Source: an uncultured Clostridia bacterium (lineage in GTDB: Bacteria; Bacillota; Clostridia; Oscillospirales; CAG-272). Taken from it: 32,743 nucleotides of DNA. A program made the translations under genes and the position numbers. Below, in pieces: positions 1 through 8,877 of the stretch (its first letter is position 1; each line of letters starts with the position of its first letter). The stretch lies in assembly GCA_947630015.1 (NCBI GenBank), contig CANRFY010000023.1, positions 1 to 32,743 of the forward strand. The letters are read 5' to 3'. The notes under the pieces were generated by a model that did not search any database, was not told the DNA's origin, and saw only the letters and a list, made by a program, of their open reading frames with translations.

Positions 1-3000
1 CGTCTCGGACATCTTGTCGAAGACGGAATCCAGATAGTCATAGACCGCCTGCCGCGTGTCCTTGACGCTCTGCCCCAACTCCCGGAAGGTGTCGGAGTTT
101 TCCCGGTTTTCGTCGTTCATCTCCTCCGTGTCGGAGATAAGCGTCTCGATCTCCTTGCGGTAGGCGTTGGTGGCCTCCTCCAGCGAGTCGTACTCCCCGG
201 CGGAATCCGCCGCCAGGTCGTTGATGTGCTCCAGATTGGAGATCCACAGCCGGTCCTTCTCGGCGTTGTAGGACACCTCGAAGCCCAGCGCCCGGAGCTG
301 GGCGGCGTTTTCCTCGATAGCGGCGCTGCGCAGACTGCGCAGATCCGTCAGCGCCTCCCGCTCCCGCTCATAGCTCTCCGCCAGTGTCCGGCTCAGGAAC
401 GCCTGTTCCCGCAGATTATCCGAGTTGTCGATATTGAACTGGATATCCTCGGCCTTCTCCTGAGCGATCCGCAGGCGCTCCAGCGCCTCCCGGAACCTGT
501 CGATGTCGGCGATATACTCCTCCACCGTCTTGGAGGACGCGGAGGAACCGGAGGACTTGGAAGACCCGGGGCCGGAGCCGGACGGAGTGAAATCAAGAGA
601 ACTGAAGCTCTTTTCCGCCGCCTTCCGCATTTCAAGAAGCGCCTGAAGCTCTCTATAAGTCTTTTGCAGACCCGTCGTGGCAGCCCTCTGCGTTTGAACG
701 GGGACATTCACGCCAAGCCCGCCGGGAAGCGTAAACAGGCTTTTGCTGCTTTGGTCGTCCATCATCTTCTTGACGGTCTTCAGCTGCGCTTCCAGCTCCT
801 GGTTTGACACATTATAGTATTTCGCCCACAGCCCGGACAGGTCCTTTACAAGCGCGCTGTCCACGTTCCACTTGTTCTGGGCCGCGTCCTTCCAGTTAGA
901 CGCGTCCTTGCCGTAATAAGAGGACAGGGCGTTGGCAAGGCCGGCGGTGCTGTTGATGACCCCGGACACCCACGTCTGGTTGGCGTAGAGCATCTGCCCG
1001 TAGGCGGCACGGGCCACATCCTCAGCGCCGGCGATAGCCGCCGTCAAAGCGGCCTGGGCGCTCTCCACGTCCGTGATCTGCCCCGCCACATTCGGCAGAA
1101 GCTCCGAAAGCTCCTGGAAGGTGCCGTAGTCCAGCGTGTCCGCGCCCTCCAGCGACTCCAGCGCCTTATGGAGCTTTTCCACCCGCTCCGCCGCTGTGTC
1201 AAAGACCTCCTTCAGCGCCTCCGCGTCCAGCGCCCCAAAGATGGCGTCCCCCAGCCCGCCGTCCTCGGCGGCCTGCCGCTTGGCATCCAGATACTCCCCG
1301 AACGCCTCGGTGTTCAGCTTGATAAGCCCGTTTTCCTCATAGAGGTAATCCGCGTAATTCTCCCCGGATTCATCAAGCTCATTTATAATGCTTTGGATCG
1401 TGTCCGAAGAGAGCCCGCCGCCTCCGGCCATTTCCCCCACGGCCTTTGTCAGCGTGTCATAGGTGCTCTTAAGCCCTGGCAGCGTATCCTTAAGCTTGGA
1501 AACCTCGTCATTTTGCGCGTTGGTGTTCTCGGTGATCGTCCCGGTTATATACCCATACTGCTCCAGGATGGGTATAAGCTCATCCACCGTCAGTCCGTAT
1601 TCCCCGGCGGCGTCGCTCAGCGCCTGCCACGCCTGTGTATCGCTGCCGCCTCTGGCAAATCCGGACTCCCGTTCCGCCTGAGCCGTGACCCCGGCGTTGT
1701 TGATATCCGCGGCTGTGACAGTGCCGTCCTCTCCGGCCAACGCGGCGAGAGCGCCTTTGACGCGCCCCGTCCACCCGTCTTCTTCGACGTCGGCGGACAG
1801 TTTAACGTTTACGGTATACTTCAGCGCCTCCGCCTGCATATCGGAGATAAGCTGCTGCATATAATTGCGCACACCGTTGTTGTCAATCTTCTCCGGGTCG
1901 AGCGCCAGGTTGTTAACGGCGTCAATAGCGGCCTCAAGCGCCTCCACATCGTCAGCCGCCACAGCGTCCTTGAAGGCGTCGTTGGCATCACTGATGGCGT
2001 CCATCGCCTTCGCGTAGTCCTCTACGCCGGCGATTTTCCACATGATTTGGTCATCGTAGACCTTTTGATAGGTGGATATAACGTCATCTACGTCCGTCAG
2101 CGCTCTTTCAAATGTCTCGGCAAACGTATAGTCGCTCGGAAATACATCATCTATGTCGATTCCATTTTTTAGAAAATCCTCTTTCAGCTTCCTAAAATCA
2201 GCAGCAAGACCGGAAAGTGTCTCTTTTGCACTCTCCGCATCCGCTTCGACATGCAGTGACATCCACTGCCCGTCTGACCACGTATCGCTGAATTCCAGCC
2301 ATGCGTCCTCGTACTTCTCTACGATTTCCTTAATGGCGCTGGTAACATCCTCGTTGTTGCTTGTATCTCCAATAGCCGTGCTGAGATACTCCCGGGGAGC
2401 TTCCATCTTATTAACCGCTTCTTCGATGATGGAAGCATTTTCCGCCAGATTTTCCCTGGCGAGAGAAGCGGTTAACCCGTTCAGCGACTTAACGGCTTCG
2501 TCTGCGCTTCCTCGAACCAGGTCTATAGCCTCGGCTTCGTTACCGTAAGCCTTACGCACCTCATCCTGAATAGAGAGCAGTTCTTTTCTGGCGTTGTATG
2601 CCTCTTCCTCGGAGAGAGTCCCATCGGCCAACGCCTGTTTCAGTTCTACAACGCGCATTTTATATCCATCGATAGAGGCAGAGGCGCTGTCAAACTCCTC
2701 TCCCGTCTCCTCAACAGCCCGTATTTCCTCCTCGTGCGCCTCTTTTATGGAGTCGAAAAGCCCGCCCAGCATAGGAATAAGCGTCAGAAGCGTTATGATC
2801 CAACCGGCCGGATTCGAGGCGAACAACGCCTTTAAGCTCGCCCCAAGCCCGTCTGTCGAGAGCTTTGCCGAATCTTCCGCCCTTCCAAGTCCAAGCGTGG
2901 CGGCTATTGCTTTATATTCGTCTTGTGTCAGCGTTTTCTCAGTCACGGCCTGTTGAAGATTCTGCTCAATACGTTTCCGCTGCTCTTTGTTCAACGCGTT

Positions 3001-5295
3001 GTAAGAGGCGGCCAGAGCCTCGTTCGCCGCTTTTTCCGATATCAGCTTTGCCGTAATCGAAGCGACCTCTGTTGCAGCCTCTTTCGCCTTGTTCGCTTTT
3101 CTGATTGAAACAATAGTAGTGAAAGATGCCGCGATAATCGGCAATATTGCCTTCATCTTCGCCAGCTGATTCACAAATCCCAGCGCGGCGTTGCTCAGAT
3201 CCACAACGGTCTTCACAATATCCGAACCAAGGAACGTATTGGAGAAGTCCTCAAAGGTCGCCTTCAGCACGGCCACCTTACCGGCGATGCTGTCCAGGTA
3301 CTTTTCGTTCTCCGCCATAGCGGAGCCGGCGGCGTTGGCCGATGTCTGGAGCACATTTTCCGCCACCTCGAAGTTATTGAGAATAGCGGCCACCACGTTG
3401 CTGTTACGCTTGCCGCCGATCAGCTCAAGGATATTCGCCTGAGAGACGTCCGTGATCTCTCCCCAGACAGCCGACATCTCCTTTAAAATCTGGTAGGTGC
3501 TCTTAAAGGTATTCTCATCTATCTGGATATCCACCTTGCCGCCGGTCAGCGCCAGAAGCTCTTCTCTCAGCTCGGAGACGCTGTTGGCCATGTCCTCCGT
3601 GCTCTCCCCGGCTTCCTCCGCCTCCGTTTTGGCGGCGCGCAGGAACATGGAGAGTGTCTTCATGGTGGTACCGACCTTATCGGCGTCCTGCACCACGGTG
3701 TTTGCCGCCGTCACCAGGGCGATGGTCTCGTCCAGCGTGTTGTTAGCTGCCTTCATAGCGGAGGCCGACCGCAGCAGGGCATCGCCGACGCCCTTTGAGG
3801 AGATGGCGAAGTTGTTGCCTACGGCGTTGAACTTGTCCACGATCTCCATGCTGTCAGCCGCGGCCACGCCGAACGCCTGCATCGTGGAGATGATACTGGC
3901 CGAAGCCTCGCTGATATCCTGAATACCGTCGCCGACGTTTTTGTATATAATGGCCGTTTTAGCAAGCTCAGCGGCGTCCTCCAGTCCGTAGCCCAGCCTT
4001 GCGAAGTCCGCCGTGGCGTTGATGGTGTCGGCCAGTGTAGCCCCCAGCTCCTTCGTCCGCTGTGCCGTGTCCTCCAGGAATCTGGCGTAGGTGCTCTCCG
4101 TCTCATCTGTCACCTTGCGCAGCTCCGTCATCGCCACGTCCACGTCGCGGACCGCCTGGACCATCTTCCGAAGGGCCTGGACGCCCCTCATGACGATCTG
4201 AGATACGCCCAGCCAGCTTGTAAATTTCTTGGCGTTGGCCGTGACGATGTCCCCCAGCGAACGGGAGGCCATCCCCATGGAGCGGATCTGCGCCGTGTTC
4301 GTCTTCAGCGTATTGGCGTAATCCTCCAGCTTCTTGGTGTCAAGGTCAACGTACCCGTTGGCCATGGCGTCCAGCTCCTGGCTGACGGCCTCGATGGCGC
4401 TGTATTGCGCCGTGCCCTTCGCCTTTGTGTAGCCAAGCGCCGTCTGCGCCGCCCTCTGCAGGCTTGTGAGCTTACTGAGCTGCGCGGCGTAGTCGCTGGC
4501 GGCATCGGAGCATGTCTTGAAGCTCAGGGCGTTCTCAAGCACCTGATTCCCATACGCCTCTATCGCCTGCCGCTCCGTCTCGATATCGCCAACGGAATCA
4601 AAATCCTTCGCCTTCTTCGCCTTGAATTCCTCAACGCGAAGGGCCAGCTGCTCATATTCCGTCTTCAGACCGGCCAGAGCAGCCTTTTCCTCGTCGGTCT
4701 CAGCGCCCTTTCCCGCGTTTCTGACAGCCGTATTGGCCTCAGCGCGAAGCTTGTTCACAGCCTCCAGCTGTGTTTTGTACACAGCTGTTTTCTGCGCCGC
4801 CAGCGCGGCGGCCTCGGCGTCCTCCCGCATAGCCCTCGCCGCCCCGGAGGACGCCGCCGCGCGGGTGGACGCTGCTGTCGCGGCCGCCGTCCCAGCGGCG
4901 CTCGCGGCGGACGGCGTCTCTATAGATTGGAGTTCCCGGCTTACCTTGTCCACGGCCGGCTTGACGCTCAGCGTCTCCAGCATGGTCTGGAGCTCCTGCC
5001 TTATCTTGTCAATAGCGGACTTGGCGTTGAGCTCGGCTATATTCAGCCTGATACCAAACTGCTTCTGTCCGCTCAGGCCATCCGTGATTTGTTTGAGCCC
5101 CTGCGTGAAATTTTTCTTTGTCCCGGCAACGTCCAGGTTCAGAAGAATGCTTCTGTCCTTTGCCCTGCTCTGAGCGTTCAGGGACTTCATGAGCTCGGCA
5201 AGCTGTGTCTGAATCGTCGTACCGCTTTCGCCGCTGATCCTCCCGCCGCCCTTCACGCCGAACAAAAGTTCAATATCCGGCTTTTGTACAGCCAT
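1..5295 (-). CDS. Tail tape measure protein (N-terminal 1765 residues, cut by window edge)
   Basis: This frame stays open from the ATG at 5295 to base 1 (codons read on the minus strand), so at least 1765 residues are present and the C-terminus lies outside. The start has a good ribosome site (AAAGGTGGTGA) just upstream. The length, Ala/Lys/Glu-rich helical character, hydrophobic stretches at about residues 709-735 and 825-845, and position after the chaperone-like gene fit a tape measure, which sets tail length and is threaded through the tail tube. Residues about 400-555 resemble the TP901-type tape measure core (ENTFKSTYQILKEM follows it, then NEKYLDSIAGKVAVLKATFE). A Ser/Gly linker lies near residues 1570-1590, followed by more coiled coil. 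No peptidase domain is seen in the visible part. Family assignment is confident from architecture; finer function is inference. Confidence 0.9.
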   Translation of the reverse strand, partial: MAVQKPDIELLFGVKGGGRISGESGTTIQTQLAELMKSLNAQSRAKDRSILLNLDVAGTKKNFTQGLKQITDGLSGQKQFGIRLNIAELNAKSAIDKIRQELQTMLETLSVKPAVDKVSRELQSIETPSAASAAGTAAATAASTRAAASSGAARAMREDAEAAALAAQKTAVYKTQLEAVNKLRAEANTAVRNAGKGAETDEEKAALAGLKTEYEQLALRVEEFKAKKAKDFDSVGDIETERQAIEAYGNQVLENALSFKTCSDAASDYAAQLSKLTSLQRAAQTALGYTKAKGTAQYSAIEAVSQELDAMANGYVDLDTKKLEDYANTLKTNTAQIRSMGMASRSLGDIVTANAKKFTSWLGVSQIVMRGVQALRKMVQAVRDVDVAMTELRKVTDETESTYARFLEDTAQRTKELGATLADTINATADFARLGYGLEDAAELAKTAIIYKNVGDGIQDISEASASIISTMQAFGVAAADSMEIVDKFNAVGNNFAISSKGVGDALLRSASAMKAANNTLDETIALVTAANTVVQDADKVGTTMKTLSMFLRAAKTEAEEAGESTEDMANSVSELREELLALTGGKVDIQIDENTFKSTYQILKEMSAVWGEITDVSQANILELIGGKRNSNVVAAILNNFEVAENVLQTSANAAGSAMAENEKYLDSIAGKVAVLKATFEDFSNTFLGSDIVKTVVDLSNAALGFVNQLAKMKAILPIIAASFTTIVSIRKANKAKEAATEVASITAKLISEKAANEALAASYNALNKEQRKRIEQNLQQAVTEKTLTQDEYKAIAATLGLGRAEDSAKLSTDGLGASLKALFASNPAGWIITLLTLIPMLGGLFDSIKEAHEEEIRAVEETGEEFDSASASIDGYKMRVVELKQALADGTLSEEEAYNARKELLSIQDEVRKAYGNEAEAIDLVRGSADEAVKSLNGLTASLARENLAENASIIEEAVNKMEAPREYLSTAIGDTSNNEDVTSAIKEIVEKYEDAWLEFSDTWSDGQWMSLHVEADAESAKETLSGLAADFRKLKEDFLKNGIDIDDVFPSDYTFAETFERALTDVDDVISTYQKVYDDQIMWKIAGVEDYAKAMDAISDANDAFKDAVAADDVEALEAAIDAVNNLALDPEKIDNNGVRNYMQQLISDMQAEALKYTVNVKLSADVEEDGWTGRVKGALAALAGEDGTVTAADINNAGVTAQAERESGFARGGSDTQAWQALSDAAGEYGLTVDELIPILEQYGYITGTITENTNAQNDEVSKLKDTLPGLKSTYDTLTKAVGEMAGGGGLSSDTIQSIINELDESGENYADYLYEENGLIKLNTEAFGEYLDAKRQAAEDGGLGDAIFGALDAEALKEVFDTAAERVEKLHKALESLEGADTLDYGTFQELSELLPNVAGQITDVESAQAALTAAIAGAEDVARAAYGQMLYANQTWVSGVINSTAGLANALSSYYGKDASNWKDAAQNKWNVDSALVKDLSGLWAKYYNVSNQELEAQLKTVKKMMDDQSSKSLFTLPGGLGVNVPVQTQRAATTGLQKTYRELQALLEMRKAAEKSFSSLDFTPSGSGPGSSKSSGSSASSKTVEEYIADIDRFREALERLRIAQEKAEDIQFNIDNSDNLREQAFLSRTLAESYEREREALTDLRSLRSAAIEENAAQLRALGFEVSYNAEKDRLWISNLEHINDLAADSAGEYDSLEEATNAYRKEIETLISDTEEMNDENRENSDTFRELGQSVKDTRQAVYDYLDSVFDKMSET

Positions 5296-5313
5296 CTCTT
5301 CACCACCTTTTAC

Positions 5314-5339
5314 AAAAAAGGCATGGCCTAAGCCATGCC
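5314..5339 (-). terminator. Rho-independent terminator just before the tape measure gene
   Basis: On the minus strand an 8-bp perfect stem GGCATGGC / GCCATGCC with a 4-nt loop is followed by TTTTTT, about 20 bases before the tape measure ATG. It lies after the 200-aa gene and would reduce read-through into the tape measure gene. The shape is a textbook intrinsic terminator; its strength in vivo is not known. Confidence 0.75.
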
Positions 5340-5377
5340 ATCAAAGTATCTACGAAACCGTCTTTACGTATTGTTCA

Positions 5378-5980
5378 TTATTCTTCAAAGTCCACATAGT
5401 CGCTGCCCAGCGTGACCGTGACGTCGTTCTCCGCCCCATAGAGCGCGTTGAACGCCTCTACGGCTTCCTGCATAAAGTAAAGTCCATCTCTGTCCTTCCG
5501 GCTGCGCACCCACGCGTACTGGTCTCCCGGCAGAGAAAACTCAATCGCCGCCCCGGTGGGTTCATGCCCGTTCCACCAGCCGTAAGCGTAATCCTTGGCG
5601 TGGTATCCGTTGTTGAAAAGCGCGACGATATTCCGAATGCCTGGATATTCGTGCTCATCATTTTCCAGAGAATCCCTGTGCAGCGCCTCTGTGCTGAAGC
5701 TCAGGGTCACACGGTAACTGCCGTCCGGATTCTTCACGGGGGCCGATGCCTTTAGCGTCGTCCCCGTGCTCGCTATCTGCTGCGGAAGCTTCTGCCGGAT
5801 GAGATCCACCAGGGCGTTCGCCATCCTGGACATCTCCTTTGGCCCCGCTATCCGCGTCCCGCTGGCAAGCGTTTTCCCACCGGCACGAGCCTCGTTCAGG
5901 AATGTCTTGATCTTCCGCTTACCCGCCGGTGTATCGGCGTACGCCTGGAGCTTCCCCAGAATGGCCCCGGCGTCGATCAT
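5378..5980 (-). CDS. Hypothetical tail-region protein, 200 aa
   Basis: The frame is open further upstream, but the natural start is the ATG at 5980 (MIDAGAILGKLQAYAD), which overlaps the stop of the preceding gene as ATGA, a sign of translational coupling. The protein has a basic helical N-terminal half and a beta-rich C-terminal half with many aromatic residues (YAYGWWNGHEP). Its place between the chaperone-like gene and the tape measure, and its general shape, recall HK97 gp10-like tail completion proteins, but I see no diagnostic motif. It is followed by a terminator. Best called a putative tail morphogenesis protein. Confidence 0.75.
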   Translation of the reverse strand: MIDAGAILGKLQAYADTPAGKRKIKTFLNEARAGGKTLASGTRIAGPKEMSRMANALVDLIRQKLPQQIASTGTTLKASAPVKNPDGSYRVTLSFSTEALHRDSLENDEHEYPGIRNIVALFNNGYHAKDYAYGWWNGHEPTGAAIEFSLPGDQYAWVRSRKDRDGLYFMQEAVEAFNALYGAENDVTVTLGSDYVDFEE

Positions 5981-6597
5981 GCCCGCTCCGCCCCTTCCGG
6001 CGCGGGCTCGTTCCCCGTCCTTGCCGCCTGTTCCATATAAGCGGAGACGACCTTCTCCTCGCTGAGCCCACCCTCCGCCAGAGCGGATGCCAGCCTTTGC
6101 AGATCCTCCGCGCTCACATTCGAGAAAGCCTCCTCCATCCTGTCCCCGGCGTCCGCGAGCGCTTTCAAAATGCTGTCCAGCTTCGCCTTGACCGCCGCTG
6201 CGTCGCTGTCGCACAGATAGTCGATCTTCCTATTGGCGGCGTTGACGATCTCCCGGAGCTGTACGGTGTCGATATGCCGGCACACCATATCCGCCGCGTC
6301 CGTCTGGTAAATCAGCCAGTACTGCTTTTCCAGATTGTCGGGCAGGGTAAAGTTGGCGTAATGCGTCAAAATTCCGCTCTTTACCGCGAAGTCCATCACC
6401 TCCGGGTGAAAGCAACCGTCTATCAGGATACAGGCGTCTACCACCTCATTCACAAATCCGATCATCTCCGTAAGCGGCAGTACCCGCTTGATGGTGACCT
6501 CTATGTCAAACCACCGCTCCTTGACCTCCGTGGAAAACTGCTCCTTCGCAATCTTCTCAAGGGCATTGATAGATATCCTCTTTTCATCCTTCGCCAT
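5977..6597 (-). CDS. Putative tail assembly chaperone-like protein, 206 aa
   Basis: The ATG at 6597 follows AAAAGGGGGATTTTAC, a clear ribosome site. The protein is acidic and mostly helical, with no signal peptide or membrane segment. Tail assembly chaperones commonly sit between the major tail protein and the tape measure, and this gene has that place. I did not find an obvious slippery sequence giving the usual frameshifted second product; the next frame starts by ATGA overlap instead. The role is inferred from position; no catalytic motif is visible. Confidence 0.7.
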   Translation of the reverse strand: MAKDEKRISINALEKIAKEQFSTEVKERWFDIEVTIKRVLPLTEMIGFVNEVVDACILIDGCFHPEVMDFAVKSGILTHYANFTLPDNLEKQYWLIYQTDAADMVCRHIDTVQLREIVNAANRKIDYLCDSDAAAVKAKLDSILKALADAGDRMEEAFSNVSAEDLQRLASALAEGGLSEEKVVSAYMEQAARTGNEPAPEGAERA

Positions 6598-6611
6598 GTA
6601 AAATCCCCCTT

Positions 6612-7079
6612 TTATACATGCTCCTGTAAGCCTTGCTTTGCCAGCTTCAGCTTCTCCCGTTTCCGTCTGGCGCGCTGTTTCTTGACGAACTCATAATCGC
6701 ACCACCCGCCGTCTAATTTGGAATAGCATATCCACCGGTATGGGACCTCCGGGTACCTATACCAGAACATCTTTCTCTTCATGAGCGCCGTCTTGTCCGG
6801 GCATCCCTTCGTGTCGATGACCTCCTCATGGCCGTTCCGATAGCGGACGAAGAAATCCGCCACATACCGGATGGCCTGTACCGTTTTCTCATCGTGGACG
6901 AACTCCGGTTGCAGCTCATACGGCTTCTGCAATTCGCAGTACACGATATCGCCGCTCTTCTCTAACGGACAAAGTACGTCCCGGTAATAACGCATCTCCA
7001 GAACGGAGTCAAACACGATCCCGTTGTATGTGCGTCTGGCCGCGTCCATATCTACATTATATTTAGATGTATCGCTCAA
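6612..7079 (-). CDS. DUF1064-like nuclease-fold protein, 155 aa
   Basis: The start is a TTG at 7079 preceded by GGGAGGTGAAGACGG, a strong ribosome site at good spacing. The protein follows the DUF1064 / resolvase-like pattern: FDSVLEMRYY near residues 23-32, ELQKPYELQPEF near 49-60, YVADFFVRYRNGHEEVIDTKG near 72-92, then KRKMF. The E, D and (D/E)xK residues match the PD-(D/E)xK active-site layout of this family. The basic C-terminal tail (KKQRARRKREKLKLAK) could bind nucleic acid. Such nucleases usually sit with replication or packaging genes; here it lies among tail genes. Family call fairly sure, substrate unknown. Confidence 0.82.
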   Translation of the reverse strand: MSDTSKYNVDMDAARRTYNGIVFDSVLEMRYYRDVLCPLEKSGDIVYCELQKPYELQPEFVHDEKTVQAIRYVADFFVRYRNGHEEVIDTKGCPDKTALMKRKMFWYRYPEVPYRWICYSKLDGGWCDYEFVKKQRARRKREKLKLAKQGLQEHV

Positions 7080-7106
7080 CCGTCTTCACCTCCCTTCCCG
7101 CAAAGA

Positions 7107-7136
7107 AAGCGGAAGGGCGGGTAACCCGCCCTTCCG
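7107..7136 (-). terminator. Strong hairpin downstream of the zinc-finger gene
   Basis: A GC-rich inverted repeat of about 11-12 bp (CGGAAGGGCGGG / CCCGCCCTTCCG) lies directly after the stop of the zinc-finger gene. On the minus strand it is followed by CTTTCTTTG, a poor but T-rich tail, then the ribosome site of the nuclease gene. It may be a partial terminator or an RNA-stabilising hairpin. Confidence 0.5.
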
Positions 7137-7141
7137 ATGTT

Positions 7142-7441
7142 TTATGACGCGGACGGCAGTTCGCCGCCCGCCCCGCTGTCGGCTTCCGTCTCCACGGAAT
7201 TTTCCGTAGAGACGGGTATTTTCGCCGCGCGCTTTCCTTTGCGCTTGGCGGCGTTTTCCGCACGCGGCGGCTCCTCCGGGGCCGGATGCCTGGCCTCATT
7301 GACGCGGCGCAGATATTCCGCGCCGCACTCCAGAGAGCAGGCCACATCCTGCCACCGGAACACGCCGGCGATCTTATCGGTCGAGCGGCAGGCCTCATAT
7401 GTCTTGCCGCAGACCCGGCACACCCTTGTTACCTTCGGCAT
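7142..7441 (-). CDS. Small zinc-finger protein, 99 aa
   Basis: The preferred start is the ATG at 7441 (MPKVTRVCRVCGKTY), with GGCGGGTGAC upstream; an in-frame GTG at 7450 would add three residues. Two cysteine pairs, CRVCGK and CSLEC, about 30 residues apart in the first half, can bind one zinc ion. The second half is charged and low in complexity (Lys/Arg then Glu/Ser/Ala), probably disordered. It directly follows the major tail gene. Function unknown; small treble-clef-like proteins are common in phages of Clostridia. Confidence 0.75.
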   Translation of the reverse strand: MPKVTRVCRVCGKTYEACRSTDKIAGVFRWQDVACSLECGAEYLRRVNEARHPAPEEPPRAENAAKRKGKRAAKIPVSTENSVETEADSGAGGELPSAS

Positions 7442-7455
7442 ACCCGTCACCCGCC

Positions 7456-8187
7456 TTACGCGGCGTCGTCAGCTTCAGCCTCGAAAATGGTGTAGGTGAA
7501 GTAGGTGCCGGAGGTGCCGCAGGCGCCGGCCAGAGCCTCGGCCTCAAAGGAATGGACGGTCTGGTCGTTGCCCATGGTCAGCTCAAAGTTGCCGTCGAAG
7601 TCGGCCTTGGGGATGTAGAACTGGATGTGGTACACGTTGGCGCAGGTGTCCTCGCCGGTGGCGTCCACATACAGGGTGCACTTCTCGGAATAGGTATCGC
7701 TCATGTTCTCCAGGACGTTGGCCTTGATCTGACGGTGATAGAACACGCAGATCTCCGTGCCGTCGGGCACCGAGCTCTCATAGAAGGAGATCTCCTTGGA
7801 CTCGGGGTTATAGGCAAAATGGCCCTCCTCGTCGGCGGTGGCGGACTGGGTCAGCGGCTTGCCGAGCGTACCGTTGGTGTTCTTGAGATACAGCTTCTCG
7901 ATCTCGTTGCCCTTGGTGCCGATGGCCTTGAAGTTGGTAATGGCCTTACCGCTGGCAACGGTGAGATAGTCCGTCCACAGAACGGGTGTGGTCTTCTCCT
8001 CGAACTTGCCGCCGGTCTGGAGCTCCATAAGCCCCGCGGACACAAGGCCGTTGTCGCCGCTGATGGTGATGGCCTTGTTGCGCTTCAGGGAGTTCAGCTT
8101 ACGGCCCTGCTTACCGGTGATGTCGGTCTTCTCCTGGCTCTGAGAAATCGTAGCGTTCTGAAGCTCGTCCAGAGTAAAACGAAAATC
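7456..8187 (-). CDS. Major tail protein, exon 2 (residues 25-267)
   Basis: This is the main coding part of a gene split by a group I intron. The 3' exon starts at 8187 (DFRFTLDELQNATI) and joins in frame to exon 1 (9226-9297) to give a 267-aa protein. The open frame runs on above the first ATG at 8043 without an ATG or ribosome site, which shows that the upstream part is an exon and not a separate gene. The protein is beta-rich, Thr/Gly-rich and acidic, lies between the neck genes and the tail chaperone-like gene, and has the look of a tail-tube subunit. Its codon use resembles that of the capsid gene, as expected for a highly made structural protein. A head decoration role is a less likely alternative. 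Confidence 0.8.
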   Translation of the reverse strand, partial: DFRFTLDELQNATISQSQEKTDITGKQGRKLNSLKRNKAITISGDNGLVSAGLMELQTGGKFEEKTTPVLWTDYLTVASGKAITNFKAIGTKGNEIEKLYLKNTNGTLGKPLTQSATADEEGHFAYNPESKEISFYESSVPDGTEICVFYHRQIKANVLENMSDTYSEKCTLYVDATGEDTCANVYHIQFYIPKADFDGNFELTMGNDQTVHSFEAEALAGACGTSGTYFTYTIFEAEADDAA

Positions 8188-8202
8188 CTGAAATGTTCAA
8201 AT

Positions 8203-8826
8203 TCATTGTGTGTATTTCCAAATATAATTGCCTGCAGATTTACGACTGCCTTTGCAGCAGTCAGTTATGTGCTTTCGCTGTGCGTTTGACAATCCGAGTG
8301 TATTGCCAGCTTCCACGATGGAATTGAAGGTTTGTACATACTCACCGTCTAACGTATACGCGGATACAGCCTTTATTCTGGATTCAATGGACTTCTGCTG
8401 TATCTCCGGCCTTCTAAAGGAGGATGATAAAGACATGCGGGCCTTCGTTTCTGCGGATCGTTTTGTTCCACGTCGCAGATCAGACCACAGCTTGCGGAGC
8501 TCTTCAGGAGGATCATACCCGTGTATACCCTCGCCGCCATCCGTCAGATTATATCCAAACCTCCTGTCCTTCGTGTTCCACTTGGCAATCAGCTCGATTT
8601 CTTTTTCGACAGCGTCCTGCTTGCAAAGATTATTGTACAAAACAATATGTTCAAAATTGTCCCATCCGTATTTTTGTATAGCTGCGGTAAAGTATTTGTT
8701 GTTCTTATATCCGTTCCCATAATCCCACCGATACTCTACCTTTTGGGAGGTGATACCAACATATCGTTTTCCGTTGATCTTATTGATATGTACATACACC
8801 CTCCAAAAACCGTCGCTATATTTCAT
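8203..8826 (-). CDS. GIY-YIG intron homing endonuclease, 207 aa
   Basis: The N-terminal domain carries the GIY-YIG pattern: VYVHINKINGKRYVGIT, then RW, FTAAIQKYGWDNFEHIVLY, the conserved Glu in EKEIELIAKWN, and FGYNLTDGGEG. The C-terminus (about residues 155-207) looks like a NUMOD-type DNA-binding module (VSAYTLDGEYVQTF, then CCKGSRKSAGNYIWKY). The ATG at 8826 is given as the start, but the best ribosome site (AGGGGGTG) lies 17 bases above it and at ideal spacing from an in-frame ATA four codons earlier. The open frame runs further up through intron structure, and that part is probably not translated. It should cut intronless alleles of the tail gene and drive intron spread. Confidence 0.88.
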   Translation of the reverse strand: MKYSDGFWRVYVHINKINGKRYVGITSQKVEYRWDYGNGYKNNKYFTAAIQKYGWDNFEHIVLYNNLCKQDAVEKEIELIAKWNTKDRRFGYNLTDGGEGIHGYDPPEELRKLWSDLRRGTKRSAETKARMSLSSSFRRPEIQQKSIESRIKAVSAYTLDGEYVQTFNSIVEAGNTLGLSNAQRKHITDCCKGSRKSAGNYIWKYTQ

Positions 8827-8877
8827 TGATGAGCTTATAAAAACACCCCCTGACATAACAGGGAAAATACACACAAT
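8205..8877. repeat. Inverted repeat enclosing the homing endonuclease gene
   Basis: Arms 8862-8877 and 8205-8219 are complementary (GGAAATACACACAAT against ATTGTGTGTATTTTCC, one bulged base). In the RNA they would form a stem that loops out the endonuclease gene and brings the intron 3' end back to the core. The distal arm overlaps the last codons of the endonuclease. Confidence 0.8.
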
